Below are positions 41,549 to 52,690 of a DNA stretch of 64,000 nt, piece by piece (the stretch's first letter is position 1; every line of letters begins with the position of its first letter). The position numbers and the translations under genes were made by a program. Origin of the DNA: Paenibacillaceae bacterium (GTDB lineage: Bacteria; Bacillota; Bacilli; Paenibacillales; CANHGK01); the NCBI GenBank assembly GCA_947460235.1, contig CANHGK010000002.1, positions 1 to 64,000 on the forward strand, given 5' to 3'. Below the pieces are notes generated by a model that had not been told where the DNA came from, did not search any database, and saw nothing but the letters and a program-made list of their open reading frames with translations.

Positions 41549-41732
41549 ATATAATAAACCGATAAAATTTGTTATGCACACCCACCTGTCCGCAACTTGC
41601 ATTTTATAAACAAAACACATTCAAATTATTTACTCAAAAAAGCAAACCGTCCACAACTAAATCACACATTCACAGGGTGTGTATGAAGTGTAAAATTATC
41701 CTCGTCACAATGTGGATAATCAAACAAATCAA

Positions 41733-41761
41733 TTGAATTTACAAGTATGTTTTGGTATGAT
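41733..41761 (+). promoter_or_regulatory. dnaA promoter
   Basis: -35 TTGAAT (41733-41738), 17-bp spacer, -10 TATGAT (41756-41761); start expected near 41768, leaving a leader of about 170 nt that contains two DnaA boxes. Confidence 0.6.
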
Positions 41762-41936
41762 GATACATGGTTTCAGTTGGGGATAACCGATTAGAAACAT
41801 ACATATTATCCACAGGGTGTGTATAACTTTGTGAACATCGTTCTACTTTTCAACAATATTATAGCACTCGTGCCTGTGAAGACTGTAGATAACTCTACAG
41901 TTTTCTCTATTCAATAACCTGAAGGAGAGAAATTCC

Positions 41937-43298
41937 GTGGAAGAACCGCTACTAGCGCTATGGGAAGAAGTGCTGGCGGCACTGCAAACTCGTGTAAGTA
42001 AAACAAGTTTTGATACTTGGTTGAAATCTACGAGAGCAATTGCCCTTGATGATCATTATTTACAATTGATTACACCTAATGAATTTACACGTGAATGGCT
42101 AGAAATGAGATATGCAGAAATCATCAAGACGATTGTTTTCGAACTTACCGGTAACCGTGTTGAAATCGGAATCGAAATTAGACCTGATGAAGATAACTTA
42201 AAGCCTGTAATACAGACTAAACCACAACGTGTCATCCAACGTGATCAATCATTAGAAGAAATGGGTTCAAATATGTTGAATCCAAAATATACATTTGACA
42301 CATTTGTCATTGGAACGAACAATAGATTTGCACACGCAGCTTCACTTGCAGTAGCTGAAGCACCGGCCAGAGCATACAATCCTCTTTTTTTATATGGAGG
42401 TGTAGGTTTAGGAAAAACCCACTTAATGCACGCAATTGGTCATTATATTATGGAACACAATCCGGAAATGCGCGTTTTGTATATATCATCAGAGAAATTT
42501 ACGAATGAATTCATTAATTCAATTATGAACAACCGCACTGAAAACTTTCGTAACAAATACCGCAATATCGATATCCTATTAATTGATGATATTCAATTTT
42601 TAGCCGGAAAAGAACAAACTCAAGAAGAATTTTTCCATACATTTAATGCACTACACGAAGAAGCAAAACAAATTATCATTTCATCCGACAGACCACCAAA
42701 AGAAATTCCTACATTAGAGGACCGTTTACGTTCTCGATTTGAATGGGGTTTGATAACAGATATTCAACCACCAGACTTAGAAACACGAATAGCTATTTTA
42801 CGTAAGAAAGCAAAAGCAGAACAGTTGGATATATCGAATGATGTAATGATCTATATCGCAAGTCAGGTTGACACGAACATTCGTGAATTAGAAGGTGCGT
42901 TAATCCGTGTTGTCGCCTACTCATCATTGATAAATCAAGATATTTCCGTTCAATTAGCTTCAGAAGCATTAAAAGACATTGTAAACAATACAAAAAGTCG
43001 ATTGATTTCAATTGCGGACATTCAACAAAAAGTTAGCGAGTTTTATGAAATCAGACTAGAAGATTTTAAAGCAAGAAAAAGAACGAAAGCCGTTTCACTG
43101 CCTCGCCAAGTAGCTATGTATTTAACAAGAGAACTGACAGACTACTCTTTACCAAAGATCGGTGAAGCTTTCGGCGGACGTGATCATACAACAGTTATCC
43201 ATGCATATGACAAAATTTCTGAATCAATCAAAATAGATTCAGAACTCGCAAAAGTAATTCAATCCATCCGAGAACAACTTAAAAATCAATCTATGTGA
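41937..43298 (+). CDS. dnaA: Chromosomal replication initiator DnaA
   Basis: 453 residues. Domain I is at about 1-80 and domain II is a short linker (about 85-105). The AAA+ domain has Walker [13 protein letters not shown], Walker [13 protein letters not shown] and the Box VII Arg region. Domain IV carries the signature [18 protein letters not shown] start with GAAGGAGAG. DnaA boxes occur on both sides, and one box overlaps its stop codon. Confidence 0.98.
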   Translation: MEEPLLALWEEVLAALQTRVSKTSFDTWLKSTRAIALDDHYLQLITPNEFTREWLEMRYAEIIKTIVFELTGNRVEIGIEIRPDEDNLKPVIQTKPQRVIQRDQSLEEMGSNMLNPKYTFDTFVIGTNNRFAHAASLAVAEAPARAYNPLFLYGGVGLGKTHLMHAIGHYIMEHNPEMRVLYISSEKFTNEFINSIMNNRTENFRNKYRNIDILLIDDIQFLAGKEQTQEEFFHTFNALHEEAKQIIISSDRPPKEIPTLEDRLRSRFEWGLITDIQPPDLETRIAILRKKAKAEQLDISNDVMIYIASQVDTNIRELEGALIRVVAYSSLINQDISVQLASEALKDIVNNTKSRLISIADIQQKVSEFYEIRLEDFKARKRTKAVSLPRQVAMYLTRELTDYSLPKIGEAFGGRDHTTVIHAYDKISESIKIDSELAKVIQSIREQLKNQSM

Positions 43299-43440
43299 AT
43301 AACTTCTATTTTTGCATTAAGTTATTCACAGGTAGATTCGAATAAAAAAAGGTTGGTAATACTGATACAAACAGACTTATCCACATATCCACGCCACCTA
43401 TTACTATTACTGAAAGATTTAAATAAAAAAATAAAAAGAA
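43294..43440 (+). other. oriC, downstream DnaA boxes, DnaA-trios and unwinding element
   Basis: The dnaA-dnaN gap has TGTGAATAA (43294-43302, minus-strand TTATTCACA), TTATTCACA (43322-43330) and TTATCCACA (43377-43385). After a short GC-richer spacer the complementary strand reads TAA-TAG-TAA-TAG (43399-43412), a DnaA-trio-like run. An A/T-only-rich stretch (43419-43440) suits duplex unwinding. The order box-GC spacer-trio-AT tract is that of the B. subtilis unwinding site. Confidence 0.75.
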
Positions 43441-43455
43441 AAGGTGTTGTAAGCG

Positions 43456-44598
43456 ATGAGATGCCTAATCCAAATCGAAGCGTTGAACGCTGCAATTCAA
43501 GATGTTTTAAAAGCGATTTCATCAAAACCACTAATTCCTATTTTAAGTGGAATTAAAATTGAAGCTAGAAATGATGGAATACTTTTAACTGCAAGTGATT
43601 CCGAAATCACAATTCAACGATTCATACCTGTTGAACAAGAACCTGGAAAAAGAGTTGCTACAATTGAAGAAAAAGGAGCAATTATTTTACCAGCAAAAGT
43701 ATTAGCTGAATTAATTCGAAAAATGCCTGGAAAAGAGCTTGAAATTCACTCAAATGAACAATTTCAAGCATGGATTAGAGCAGGTAAATCAGAAGTACAA
43801 TTATTAGGTTTCGATCCAGAAGATTATCCGCCAATTCCACAAGTAGATGATCGAATGAGCGTTACACTACCAAGTGAAGTTTTAAAATCAATTATTCGTC
43901 AAACAATCTTTGCTTCGTCCGTAGTTGAATCAGCTGGTATTTTAACTGGAACACTATGGCAATGGGATGAGCAACAGTTTACTTGCGTTGCAACAGATCG
44001 TCACCGCTTAGCAAAACGTACTCTTCACTTAGATACACTGAATTCGAAGCAACAATTAGTATTGCCTTCGAAAACATTAAGTGAATTGACAAAACTTTTA
44101 CCAGATCAAAACCAATTAATCTCATTTATATGCGCGGAACATCAAATTTTATTCCAATGGGATAATGCTTGGTTCTATTCTCGTGTATTAGATGGAGTTT
44201 ATCCGGATACATCTAAAATTATTCCAACACAATTTAAGACAGAAATGGTGTTACCTACAGCAGTATTGCGCGATTCAATTGACCGTGCCTCTCTCATGTC
44301 TCGTGAAGAAAAATCAAATGTCGTTCAATTAACGACACTTGAAAATCAAGTGATTGAGATTTCTTCAAGTACAACAGAAATTGGTAAAGTAACCGAAAAA
44401 ATAGAATTGAATCGTTTTAATGGTGAATCACTTAAAATTTCATTTAACTCTAAATTTATTATGGATGTTTTGCGCGTAATCGACAGCGAACTTGTATATA
44501 TTGGTTTTACAGGTCCAATGAGTCCGATCATTGTAAAACCAGAAGATGAAACACAATTGATTCATCTGATTCTTCCATACCGTACAACGGGGAAATAA
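43456..44598 (+). CDS. dnaN: DNA polymerase III sliding clamp (beta)
   Basis: 380 residues, three clamp subdomains; KPLIPILSGIKIEA, GFDPEDYPPIP, ATDRHRLAKR and the C-terminal PIIVKPED...HLILPYRT match beta clamps. ATG with AAAGGTG. Follows dnaA across the origin unwinding region. Confidence 0.97.
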   Translation: MRCLIQIEALNAAIQDVLKAISSKPLIPILSGIKIEARNDGILLTASDSEITIQRFIPVEQEPGKRVATIEEKGAIILPAKVLAELIRKMPGKELEIHSNEQFQAWIRAGKSEVQLLGFDPEDYPPIPQVDDRMSVTLPSEVLKSIIRQTIFASSVVESAGILTGTLWQWDEQQFTCVATDRHRLAKRTLHLDTLNSKQQLVLPSKTLSELTKLLPDQNQLISFICAEHQILFQWDNAWFYSRVLDGVYPDTSKIIPTQFKTEMVLPTAVLRDSIDRASLMSREEKSNVVQLTTLENQVIEISSSTTEIGKVTEKIELNRFNGESLKISFNSKFIMDVLRVIDSELVYIGFTGPMSPIIVKPEDETQLIHLILPYRTTGK

Positions 44599-44613
44599 CG
44601 AGGCAACAGTCGA

Positions 44614-44850
44614 ATGAAAAAAATTAAAATTTCAACGTCATATATTACACTTGGGCAAGTGCTAAAATTGGCTGATTGGATTGATTCTGGTGGAATGGCC
44701 AAAATGTTTTTGGCGGAATACACGGTAATGATTAATGGCGAACAAGATCAACGAAGAGGTCGTAAGTTAGTACCTGGCGATATCGTTGAAGTTGCCGGTG
44801 TGGGAAAATGTCAAATTACATCCCGATCGGAATCAGGGAGCATCTCGTGA
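44614..44850 (+). CDS. yaaA: S4-domain RNA-binding protein YaaA
   Basis: 78 residues with an S4-like fold: TLGQVLKLADWIDSGGMAK, VMINGEQDQRRGRKLVPGDIVEV. Conserved between dnaN and recF in Bacillota; it has been linked to ribosome assembly. Overlaps recF start by four bases (GTGA). Confidence 0.93.
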   Translation: MKKIKISTSYITLGQVLKLADWIDSGGMAKMFLAEYTVMINGEQDQRRGRKLVPGDIVEVAGVGKCQITSRSESGSIS

Positions 44851-45953
44851 AGCTGAAAGAACTCCAGTTACAACATTTTCGTAATTTTAAGACGCTTGAT
44901 GTTACGTTTGACGGACAAGTAACGTTTCTTGTTGGCCGAAATGCACAAGGAAAGACGAATTTGCTTGAAGCGATCTATTCTCTAGCGCTTACAAAATCTC
45001 ACCGAACGCATACGGATCAAGAACTTATTTTATGGAATGAGCCGTGGGCTCGTGTTTCTGCAAAATTAGATAAAAAATATGGCGCTTGTGATTTGGATAT
45101 TATTTGGACGCCAAAAGGTAAAAAAACAAAGATTAATGGTCTCGAACAAAAAAAGCTCAGTGATTTTGTGGGTATGTGTAATGTTGTGTTGTTCGCACCC
45201 GAGGATCTTGAGATTGTAAAGGGAGCGCCGGCAAACCGTCGGCGCTTTTTAGATATGGAATTGGGTCAGGTCCAGCCTGCTTACATACATTTGTTATCTA
45301 GATATCAAAAAGTGTTAACACAGCGCAATCAATTGCTGAAGCAAAGCGCAGTTCGTGGTATGATAAGTGATAGTATTGGCCATTCCTTATTTGATGTGTG
45401 GAATGAACAATTAATCGAACTTGGGATGCAAGTATCTCAGAGACGTAGATTGTTTATCGATCAACTTAATAAATGGGCAAATCCAATTCATCATGGGATT
45501 ACAGATGGTCAAGAACAATTAAAGTTGATTTATAAATCAGGAATTCCTGAAGATAATCCTGATATTTGGCGTGATAAATTAGTTGCACAGCTAGATCGTG
45601 AAATCCGGCAATCGACTACGCTAACTGGACCTCATCGAGATGATTTTACATTTATGGTGAATGAACGAGATGTTCAGACATACGGTTCTCAAGGTCAACA
45701 GCGTACAACGGCATTATCAGTGAAACTTGCCGAGATGGAATTAATTCACCATGAGATTGGTGAATATCCCTTGGTCTTGCTAGATGATGTACTTTCAGAA
45801 TTAGATCCTTATCGCCAAACTCATTTACTTGAAACAGTACAAGAACGTGCGCAAGTTTTTATTACAACTACTTCGTTGGATGGCGTGAATTGGAAGAAAA
45901 TGAAGGATCCAGTATGTTATCATGTAGTGGATGGCGGAATTGCACGTTCGTAG
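44847..45953 (+). CDS. recF: DNA replication and repair protein RecF
   Basis: 368 residues. SMC-like ATPase: LQHFRNF, Walker A GRNAQGKTNLLEAIY, signature TYGSQGQQRTTALSVKLAE and Walker B PLVLLDDVLSELD. GTG start 44847-44849 with AGGGAG seven bases upstream, inside the yaaA end; the longer frame start at 44808 is not supported. Confidence 0.97.
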   Translation: MKLKELQLQHFRNFKTLDVTFDGQVTFLVGRNAQGKTNLLEAIYSLALTKSHRTHTDQELILWNEPWARVSAKLDKKYGACDLDIIWTPKGKKTKINGLEQKKLSDFVGMCNVVLFAPEDLEIVKGAPANRRRFLDMELGQVQPAYIHLLSRYQKVLTQRNQLLKQSAVRGMISDSIGHSLFDVWNEQLIELGMQVSQRRRLFIDQLNKWANPIHHGITDGQEQLKLIYKSGIPEDNPDIWRDKLVAQLDREIRQSTTLTGPHRDDFTFMVNERDVQTYGSQGQQRTTALSVKLAEMELIHHEIGEYPLVLLDDVLSELDPYRQTHLLETVQERAQVFITTTSLDGVNWKKMKDPVCYHVVDGGIARS

Positions 45954-45965
45954 GGAGGATTAACA

Positions 45966-48142
<2,177 letters not shown>

Positions 48143-48230
48143 AATAAAAAAAGTTGTCTCTGAAGCGATATAATGCGGATCTTATCTCCTGAATGAGACA
48201 GGGATCAAAACAACGTTAAGCAATATGCAG

Positions 48231-48266
48231 CCAGTCGTCGGATATTAACCGGCGACTGGTTTTTTA
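48231..48266 (+). terminator. Intrinsic terminator after gyrB
   Basis: CCAGTCG(T)CGG, short loop, CCG(G)CGACTGG then TTTTTT. Confidence 0.9.
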
Positions 48267-48374
48267 GTTTTGTTTGGATTCGGTTGGTCTGCTGAATGCT
48301 TGCCAACGAATCCAGTCTCCACTTGAGTCTTATTTCGAATGTTTAAGGATAACTTACTCTCGAAGATAACGAAA

Positions 48375-48432
48375 AACACCTCCAAGAGAAATACAATATC
48401 TTTCGACATTGTACATTTTTCTTGAAGGTGTT
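48375..48432. repeat. Long imperfect hairpin between gyrB and the ECF operon
   Basis: AACACCTCCAAGA...ACAAT pairs with ATTGT...TCTTGAAGGTGTT over about 25 bp with a few mismatches. It could terminate the converging ECF operon or be part of a small mobile-element relic. Confidence 0.6.
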
Positions 48433-48492
48433 CTTATGTGTTTCAGTCTTTGAGTCAGTCCCGTCCCTATCTCACGTTACGGAAAACCGTTT

Positions 48493-50283
48493 TTATAGTG
48501 CACGAAACCATTGATAAATGAGTTGCGCGGCTTGCAGTCGTGTGAGGGTTGAAGTGTCTATTGGTTTTACTAATTTCGTTGTTTTGATAAGTTGTAATGC
48601 TGAAAAGAGCGTATTGTTTGTTGATTTTATTATTTTTAAATGAACTGTTGGATCAATGGATTTTAAAATGAGTTGTAGATCTTTTATTGAAAGTAATTTG
48701 CTTGGTTTCCACATATTTTTAGTTACCGGAGGAATCCAATGTAATGCAACCATTGATGAAATCACAGAACGTGATGAGGACGTTCCTGAAATGTCGTGAA
48801 ATGGCGCTTTTAAGCTTGATTGTTTTGACATACGAACATGTAGCCAATCATAGACGGATAATTGATTTGCGACTGCTTGTAGTGCCAAATACGATTGAAT
48901 TGTAGACATAGGGTTTGATTTTCCGTTGATTGCGTGTGAAAAACCACCATCTTCACGTTGAAATTTTAATAATGCATCGATCGGTGTATTTCCATTTGTA
49001 GTTGTCCAATTAACAATTTGTTCTTTCCATGCAATAAGTGCTTGAATAATAGCCGCGTTTGTTTCCGCATTTTCTTTTACAATAGATAAAAAACCACCAT
49101 TTTCATTTTGCCATTGATGAATTCGATCAAACGCACGGATGACGAGTGGATCGTCTCGCGTAAGACCGAGTACTTTTGCAGCAATTAATGCCATTGCGGT
49201 CATATCCGGGTCAGAAGAAGATTTTGAATTGGCTTCTGCAGACCAATAAAAAGATCCATTTTCATGTTGTTGAACGCGTAAATAAGCGATTGCTTGTTCT
49301 TTGTCATTTAGTTTACCACCGGAGGAATAAAGACTTAATATAGCATAAACATGGGAGTTTACTAGTGTTTCCCCTTGCCCATTCAATTGATCGGCGAACG
49401 CGCCAGAAGATCGCTGTGCAGCTTGGATTATATTTTGATAAATAAAAATAGTTCGTTTGACATCCTCGGACTCGGGAAGAGAAGATAATGCGATCAAATG
49501 TCTTTCAATATCTGTAAGTGCGGTAAAAGGTGTTAAAGGTTCTGTAGATTTAATTCCTTTGATTTTTGGCTTGCAAACCGATTCTGCATTATGAAAATAA
49601 GCTGCAAGCACTGTCCAATCATCGGAGCGATTATTTGTAAAAGAATTAATAATTGGACATGCTTGTTGAATTGCTTGTTCTGTTGAGGTTTGGGCTGCAA
49701 AAGCAGATTGGTTAAATGAGTTTGGAATGATCAACATGAAGAATGCAAGTAGAATAACACCAGATAACTTAGATTTAAACCGATACATCGGTTTAACAAG
49801 CGGCCAGCCAATTGCAATAAATCCGATATTTGCACTAGCATGTGCTAGATCAAATAAGAAACTTTGCGCACAAACTATTAACCATGCAGACCACGTATGC
49901 GGATAAAATGCCCACCACGTCCATCCGTTCATAATCCAACCAAAGAAAAATCCCCACACAAACACCCAAGACCAACGAAACCATGTAGGACCTTTTACTA
50001 TCCAATTTCCAATTAAACCACTTGTAATCCCCATCAATCCCCATGCGAGTATTTGCCAAATTGTCCACGGACCGTGACCAAAAAATAAATTAGATCCTAA
50101 AGTCGTACAAATGGCGACGGCTAAACCAACTCTTGGTCCAAAAATTGCACCGACAATTATTATTAATGCACTGACCGGTTTAATATTTGGAAATGGTGCA
50201 AACATGATTCGACCCAAAATAGCGAATGCAGATAAACTTGCGACGAGAGAAATGATTCTTGCTCGATGTGCGCGTAGACTCAT
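48493..50283 (-). CDS. ECF transporter S component fused to extracellular alpha/alpha-barrel and SLH-like tail (predicted cobalamin uptake)
   Basis: 596 residues. About six membrane helices (10-30, 36-60, 72-95, 100-125, 130-160, 172-190), with an AxxxA motif in TM1 (A15, A19) as used by S components to dock EcfT. After an AFAA sequence (about 195) comes an outside domain (200-480) with Q-x-x-x-G-G-F-type repeats (QQHENGSF 338-345, WQNENGGF 391-398, FQREDGGF 441-448), typical of prenyltransferase/squalene-cyclase-like alpha/alpha barrels. The last ~100 residues (FHDISG..., TRLQAAQLIYQWF) resemble one full and one truncated SLH repeat. It overlaps the ATPase gene (ATGA), last of a riboswitch-controlled operon. 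Substrate B12 is inferred from the riboswitch. Confidence 0.8.
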   Translation of the reverse strand: MSLRAHRARIISLVASLSAFAILGRIMFAPFPNIKPVSALIIIVGAIFGPRVGLAVAICTTLGSNLFFGHGPWTIWQILAWGLMGITSGLIGNWIVKGPTWFRWSWVFVWGFFFGWIMNGWTWWAFYPHTWSAWLIVCAQSFLFDLAHASANIGFIAIGWPLVKPMYRFKSKLSGVILLAFFMLIIPNSFNQSAFAAQTSTEQAIQQACPIINSFTNNRSDDWTVLAAYFHNAESVCKPKIKGIKSTEPLTPFTALTDIERHLIALSSLPESEDVKRTIFIYQNIIQAAQRSSGAFADQLNGQGETLVNSHVYAILSLYSSGGKLNDKEQAIAYLRVQQHENGSFYWSAEANSKSSSDPDMTAMALIAAKVLGLTRDDPLVIRAFDRIHQWQNENGGFLSIVKENAETNAAIIQALIAWKEQIVNWTTTNGNTPIDALLKFQREDGGFSHAINGKSNPMSTIQSYLALQAVANQLSVYDWLHVRMSKQSSLKAPFHDISGTSSSRSVISSMVALHWIPPVTKNMWKPSKLLSIKDLQLILKSIDPTVHLKIIKSTNNTLFSALQLIKTTKLVKPIDTSTLTRLQAAQLIYQWFRAL

Positions 50284-51872
50284 TGTTGATCACGTCCCTT
50301 CTTTTGTGAGCGAAGGTATTGAACAGCTTGAGTTAATTGATAATGTCCAGTTAACGGAACAAGTGATGATTGATATAGTCCTGGCGATTTAAATAATCGT
50401 TCAGCGTCATATTCCGTTAGCTGAATATAATCACGTGTGCCTGATGATTGAAGCAACCAAACGTGATTGGCCCATTCTGCCGTAAAATCAAGATCATGAG
50501 AAGAAATTAGGGCAGTTCCACCACTCTCGCGATATGAGATGAGCCATGAGACAAATTGATTTTTTTGACGAATACTTAATCCGCTTGTTGGTTCATCCAT
50601 TAAAAGAAGAAGCGGTCTTCGAATAAGCACAGTTGCCAACGCTGCACGATGCCGTTCCCCACTACTCAAATCTCTAGGATGTGCATTTAAAATATTCGAT
50701 GATAGTTCAAGCGCGTCACAAATTTGATCAAACCGTCCCTGTTCTAATGATCGGTCTAGGCCCATCAGCGAAATGCTGTAATCTAATTCTTTAGAAATGG
50801 AATCGTGAATTAAATGATCATATGGATTTTGAGATACGTACCCGAACCAACGACTGCGCTCAGCAGGAGACCAGTTGGTAAGGTCTAACCCACTTTGTAA
50901 TTGTATTGTTCCTTGGATTGGTGTTATTAAGCCTGCTAATGCCCGCAAAAATGTCGATTTCCCAGAACCATTTGGACCGAATAAGGCAGTAAGTGAATTG
51001 GAACGTAAGATGGATTGAATATTATTTAAAATAATTTCATTATTTTCGTAAGCGCAGGTTAGTCTGTTTATATGAATATCATCAATTGGTTTATTTTTAA
51101 GTTTTGATTGTTTTGGTTTCAATTGATTTTCTTCGGTGATCGACATCGCGGTTGCTCGCTTCGTTAGCGGTAACCAATCACGCCAAAATATCGAATTCAC
51201 GGCAAAATCAAACCAGTGATCGACAGATCCATCCCAAATAATGCTGCCCTTGTCCATCATGATCACGCGTGTTGCTAGTGGTAACCAATGTTCAATCCGA
51301 TGATCTGCAACGATTAACGAGTGTTTTTTATTAGATATCCAATCGCGAACGAGTGTTGTTAATTTTTGGATGCATTGAACATCTAGGTGTGCAATGGGTT
51401 CATCTAAAATAAATAAATCAGGATCTGTCAATGAAATTGCGCCAATTAGCAGACGCTGTTTTTCTCCAGTTGAAAGTGTTTGGACTTCGCGGTTCTGCCA
51501 CGATTGGACTGGTAACCAAGATTGAACGTGTTCAAGCCGTCGGTCCATCTCTTTTCGTGAAAATCCTAGTTGTTCCATGCCAAATACCAGTTCACCAAGC
51601 ACATCTGGCATGATGATTTGTTGCTCTGGATCTTGCATAACAAATCCACTATTAAACGTATGATTGAGACTATGAATTTGTAATAAACCACCATAAAAAT
51701 CAGGAATTAATCCTTGAAGAATACGCAAAAAAGTCGATTTCCCAGCACCTGAAGAACCAATCAACAAAACGAATTCGCCAGGTTGAATTGAAAAGGAATC
51801 GATTGAAACATTCCAGGTATCTGAATTAGTAGAGGGATACCGATATCGGATTTGTTCAAAATGGATCGTCAT
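50280..51872 (-). CDS. ecfA: Energy-coupling factor ATPase, fused EcfA-EcfA'
   Basis: 530 residues with two ABC domains in one chain. Domain 1: Walker A GSSGAGKS (39-46), signature LSTGE (133-137), Walker B LFILDEP, H-loop VADHR. Domain 2: Walker A GPNGSGKS (299-306), signature LSSGE (about 400), Walker B LLLMDEP, H-loop SSHD. This is the energising pair of an ECF importer. ATG overlaps the ecfT stop (ATGA), and the S component overlaps its own stop, so subunits are made in fixed order. Confidence 0.92.
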   Translation of the reverse strand: MTIHFEQIRYRYPSTNSDTWNVSIDSFSIQPGEFVLLIGSSGAGKSTFLRILQGLIPDFYGGLLQIHSLNHTFNSGFVMQDPEQQIIMPDVLGELVFGMEQLGFSRKEMDRRLEHVQSWLPVQSWQNREVQTLSTGEKQRLLIGAISLTDPDLFILDEPIAHLDVQCIQKLTTLVRDWISNKKHSLIVADHRIEHWLPLATRVIMMDKGSIIWDGSVDHWFDFAVNSIFWRDWLPLTKRATAMSITEENQLKPKQSKLKNKPIDDIHINRLTCAYENNEIILNNIQSILRSNSLTALFGPNGSGKSTFLRALAGLITPIQGTIQLQSGLDLTNWSPAERSRWFGYVSQNPYDHLIHDSISKELDYSISLMGLDRSLEQGRFDQICDALELSSNILNAHPRDLSSGERHRAALATVLIRRPLLLLMDEPTSGLSIRQKNQFVSWLISYRESGGTALISSHDLDFTAEWANHVWLLQSSGTRDYIQLTEYDAERLFKSPGLYQSSLVPLTGHYQLTQAVQYLRSQKKGRDQQ

Positions 51873-52690
51873 ACGCCACGTCTCTGCTGTGCGTATGCAC
51901 GTTGTATTTCAAAAGGAATAAGTAATGCGACTAAAAGTTCCGGAACCCAAATTGAAAAGATCGAAAATAGGATACATAACAATATAAGCAGATCAAACCA
52001 ACTCCACTGTTCAGCGGCATAAATTGTTCGTTTATGATTACCATAACCTCTCGCAATCATTGCTTCCGCACGGTGCCATGAACCTTCCAGTGACTCATCA
52101 AGCAATGCTTGAAGCAGAGGAAGGCGAACAAGAATTGATTGTTTCCATGTTCGATTTGAATCTGGTTGAAATCCTCGCGTTTGTAACACGTCCAGTAAAT
52201 GCTTACTACGTTCGCGTAATACGGGTACTAATCGTAAGGTCATATAAATCATCTGTGTACCGTCAGGAAATAATTGCGCGGTAAATGGCAAAAGTCTTTT
52301 TGTAGGCAATAACGGCTGAATGGCAATAAATAAAAACCAAAACATCAAAAAGCGGATCATTGAAATGGTTGTATCATTTATCGCTTCCATTGTCGTCCGC
52401 CAATGTAAATTGAGATCAAAATTAAACAATGTGATGGTACCCTGCCATTCGAGAAGCACGTGCTGCCCATCATGGCGGAGTACTAGTTGTATTAGTGAAA
52501 ACAAAATCAAAAAGCGAATCATCCACTTTCCCTGCTGAATTATTGTCGACCATTGCTTCGTCCGCCAAACGATCCAAAGTACAAGAAAAGACTCGATCAA
52601 TAATGCGAAAAGATCATCAAATAACCAAATCAATGAGAATAAAATAATTGCATAGACTAACCAGGAAAAAATATGACCGCGAGTTTGCAT
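51869..52690 (-). CDS. ecfT: Energy-coupling factor transmembrane protein EcfT (CbiQ family)
   Basis: 273 residues. Membrane helices at about 8-42, 55-70, 110-128 and 232-262. Two cytoplasmic coupling motifs, TRG (171-173) and ARG (213-215), sit in the helices that contact the ATPases. It links the fused ATPase to the S component. ATG with GGAGGAAAC, sharing one base with the preceding stop codon (TAATG). Confidence 0.9.
   Translation of the reverse strand: MQTRGHIFSWLVYAIILFSLIWLFDDLFALLIESFLVLWIVWRTKQWSTIIQQGKWMIRFLILFSLIQLVLRHDGQHVLLEWQGTITLFNFDLNLHWRTTMEAINDTTISMIRFLMFWFLFIAIQPLLPTKRLLPFTAQLFPDGTQMIYMTLRLVPVLRERSKHLLDVLQTRGFQPDSNRTWKQSILVRLPLLQALLDESLEGSWHRAEAMIARGYGNHKRTIYAAEQWSWFDLLILLCILFSIFSIWVPELLVALLIPFEIQRAYAQQRRGV

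Larger units (their letters stand above)
41483..41936. other. oriC, upstream DnaA-box cluster (rpmH-dnaA spacer)
   Basis: 454 bp with no gene. Sites matching TTATNCACA are TTATGCACA at 41572-41580 (+), TTATCCACA at 41711-41719 (-) and 41806-41814 (+), and TTATACACA at 41818-41826 (-). Degenerate copies, such as the GTCCACAAC near 41650, are scattered between. The cluster flanks the dnaA promoter, so it should serve both origin architecture and DnaA autoregulation. Confidence 0.85.
48143..48492. other. gyrB 3' intergenic region with terminator, long hairpin and terminal inverted repeats
   Basis: 350 bp with no credible gene. It contains a terminator (48231-48266) and a second long hairpin (48375-48432). 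TGAGACAGGGA (48194-48204) and its inverted near-copy TCCCTATCTCA (48464-48474) bracket about 280 bp. Only tiny reading frames occur, for example a 20-codon frame beginning in the hairpin on the minus strand. Confidence 0.6.

Noticed and set aside
48380-48412. Twenty-codon frame on the minus strand in the gyrB 3' gap
   Set aside because: Too short, and it coincides with the long hairpin; no family resemblance.
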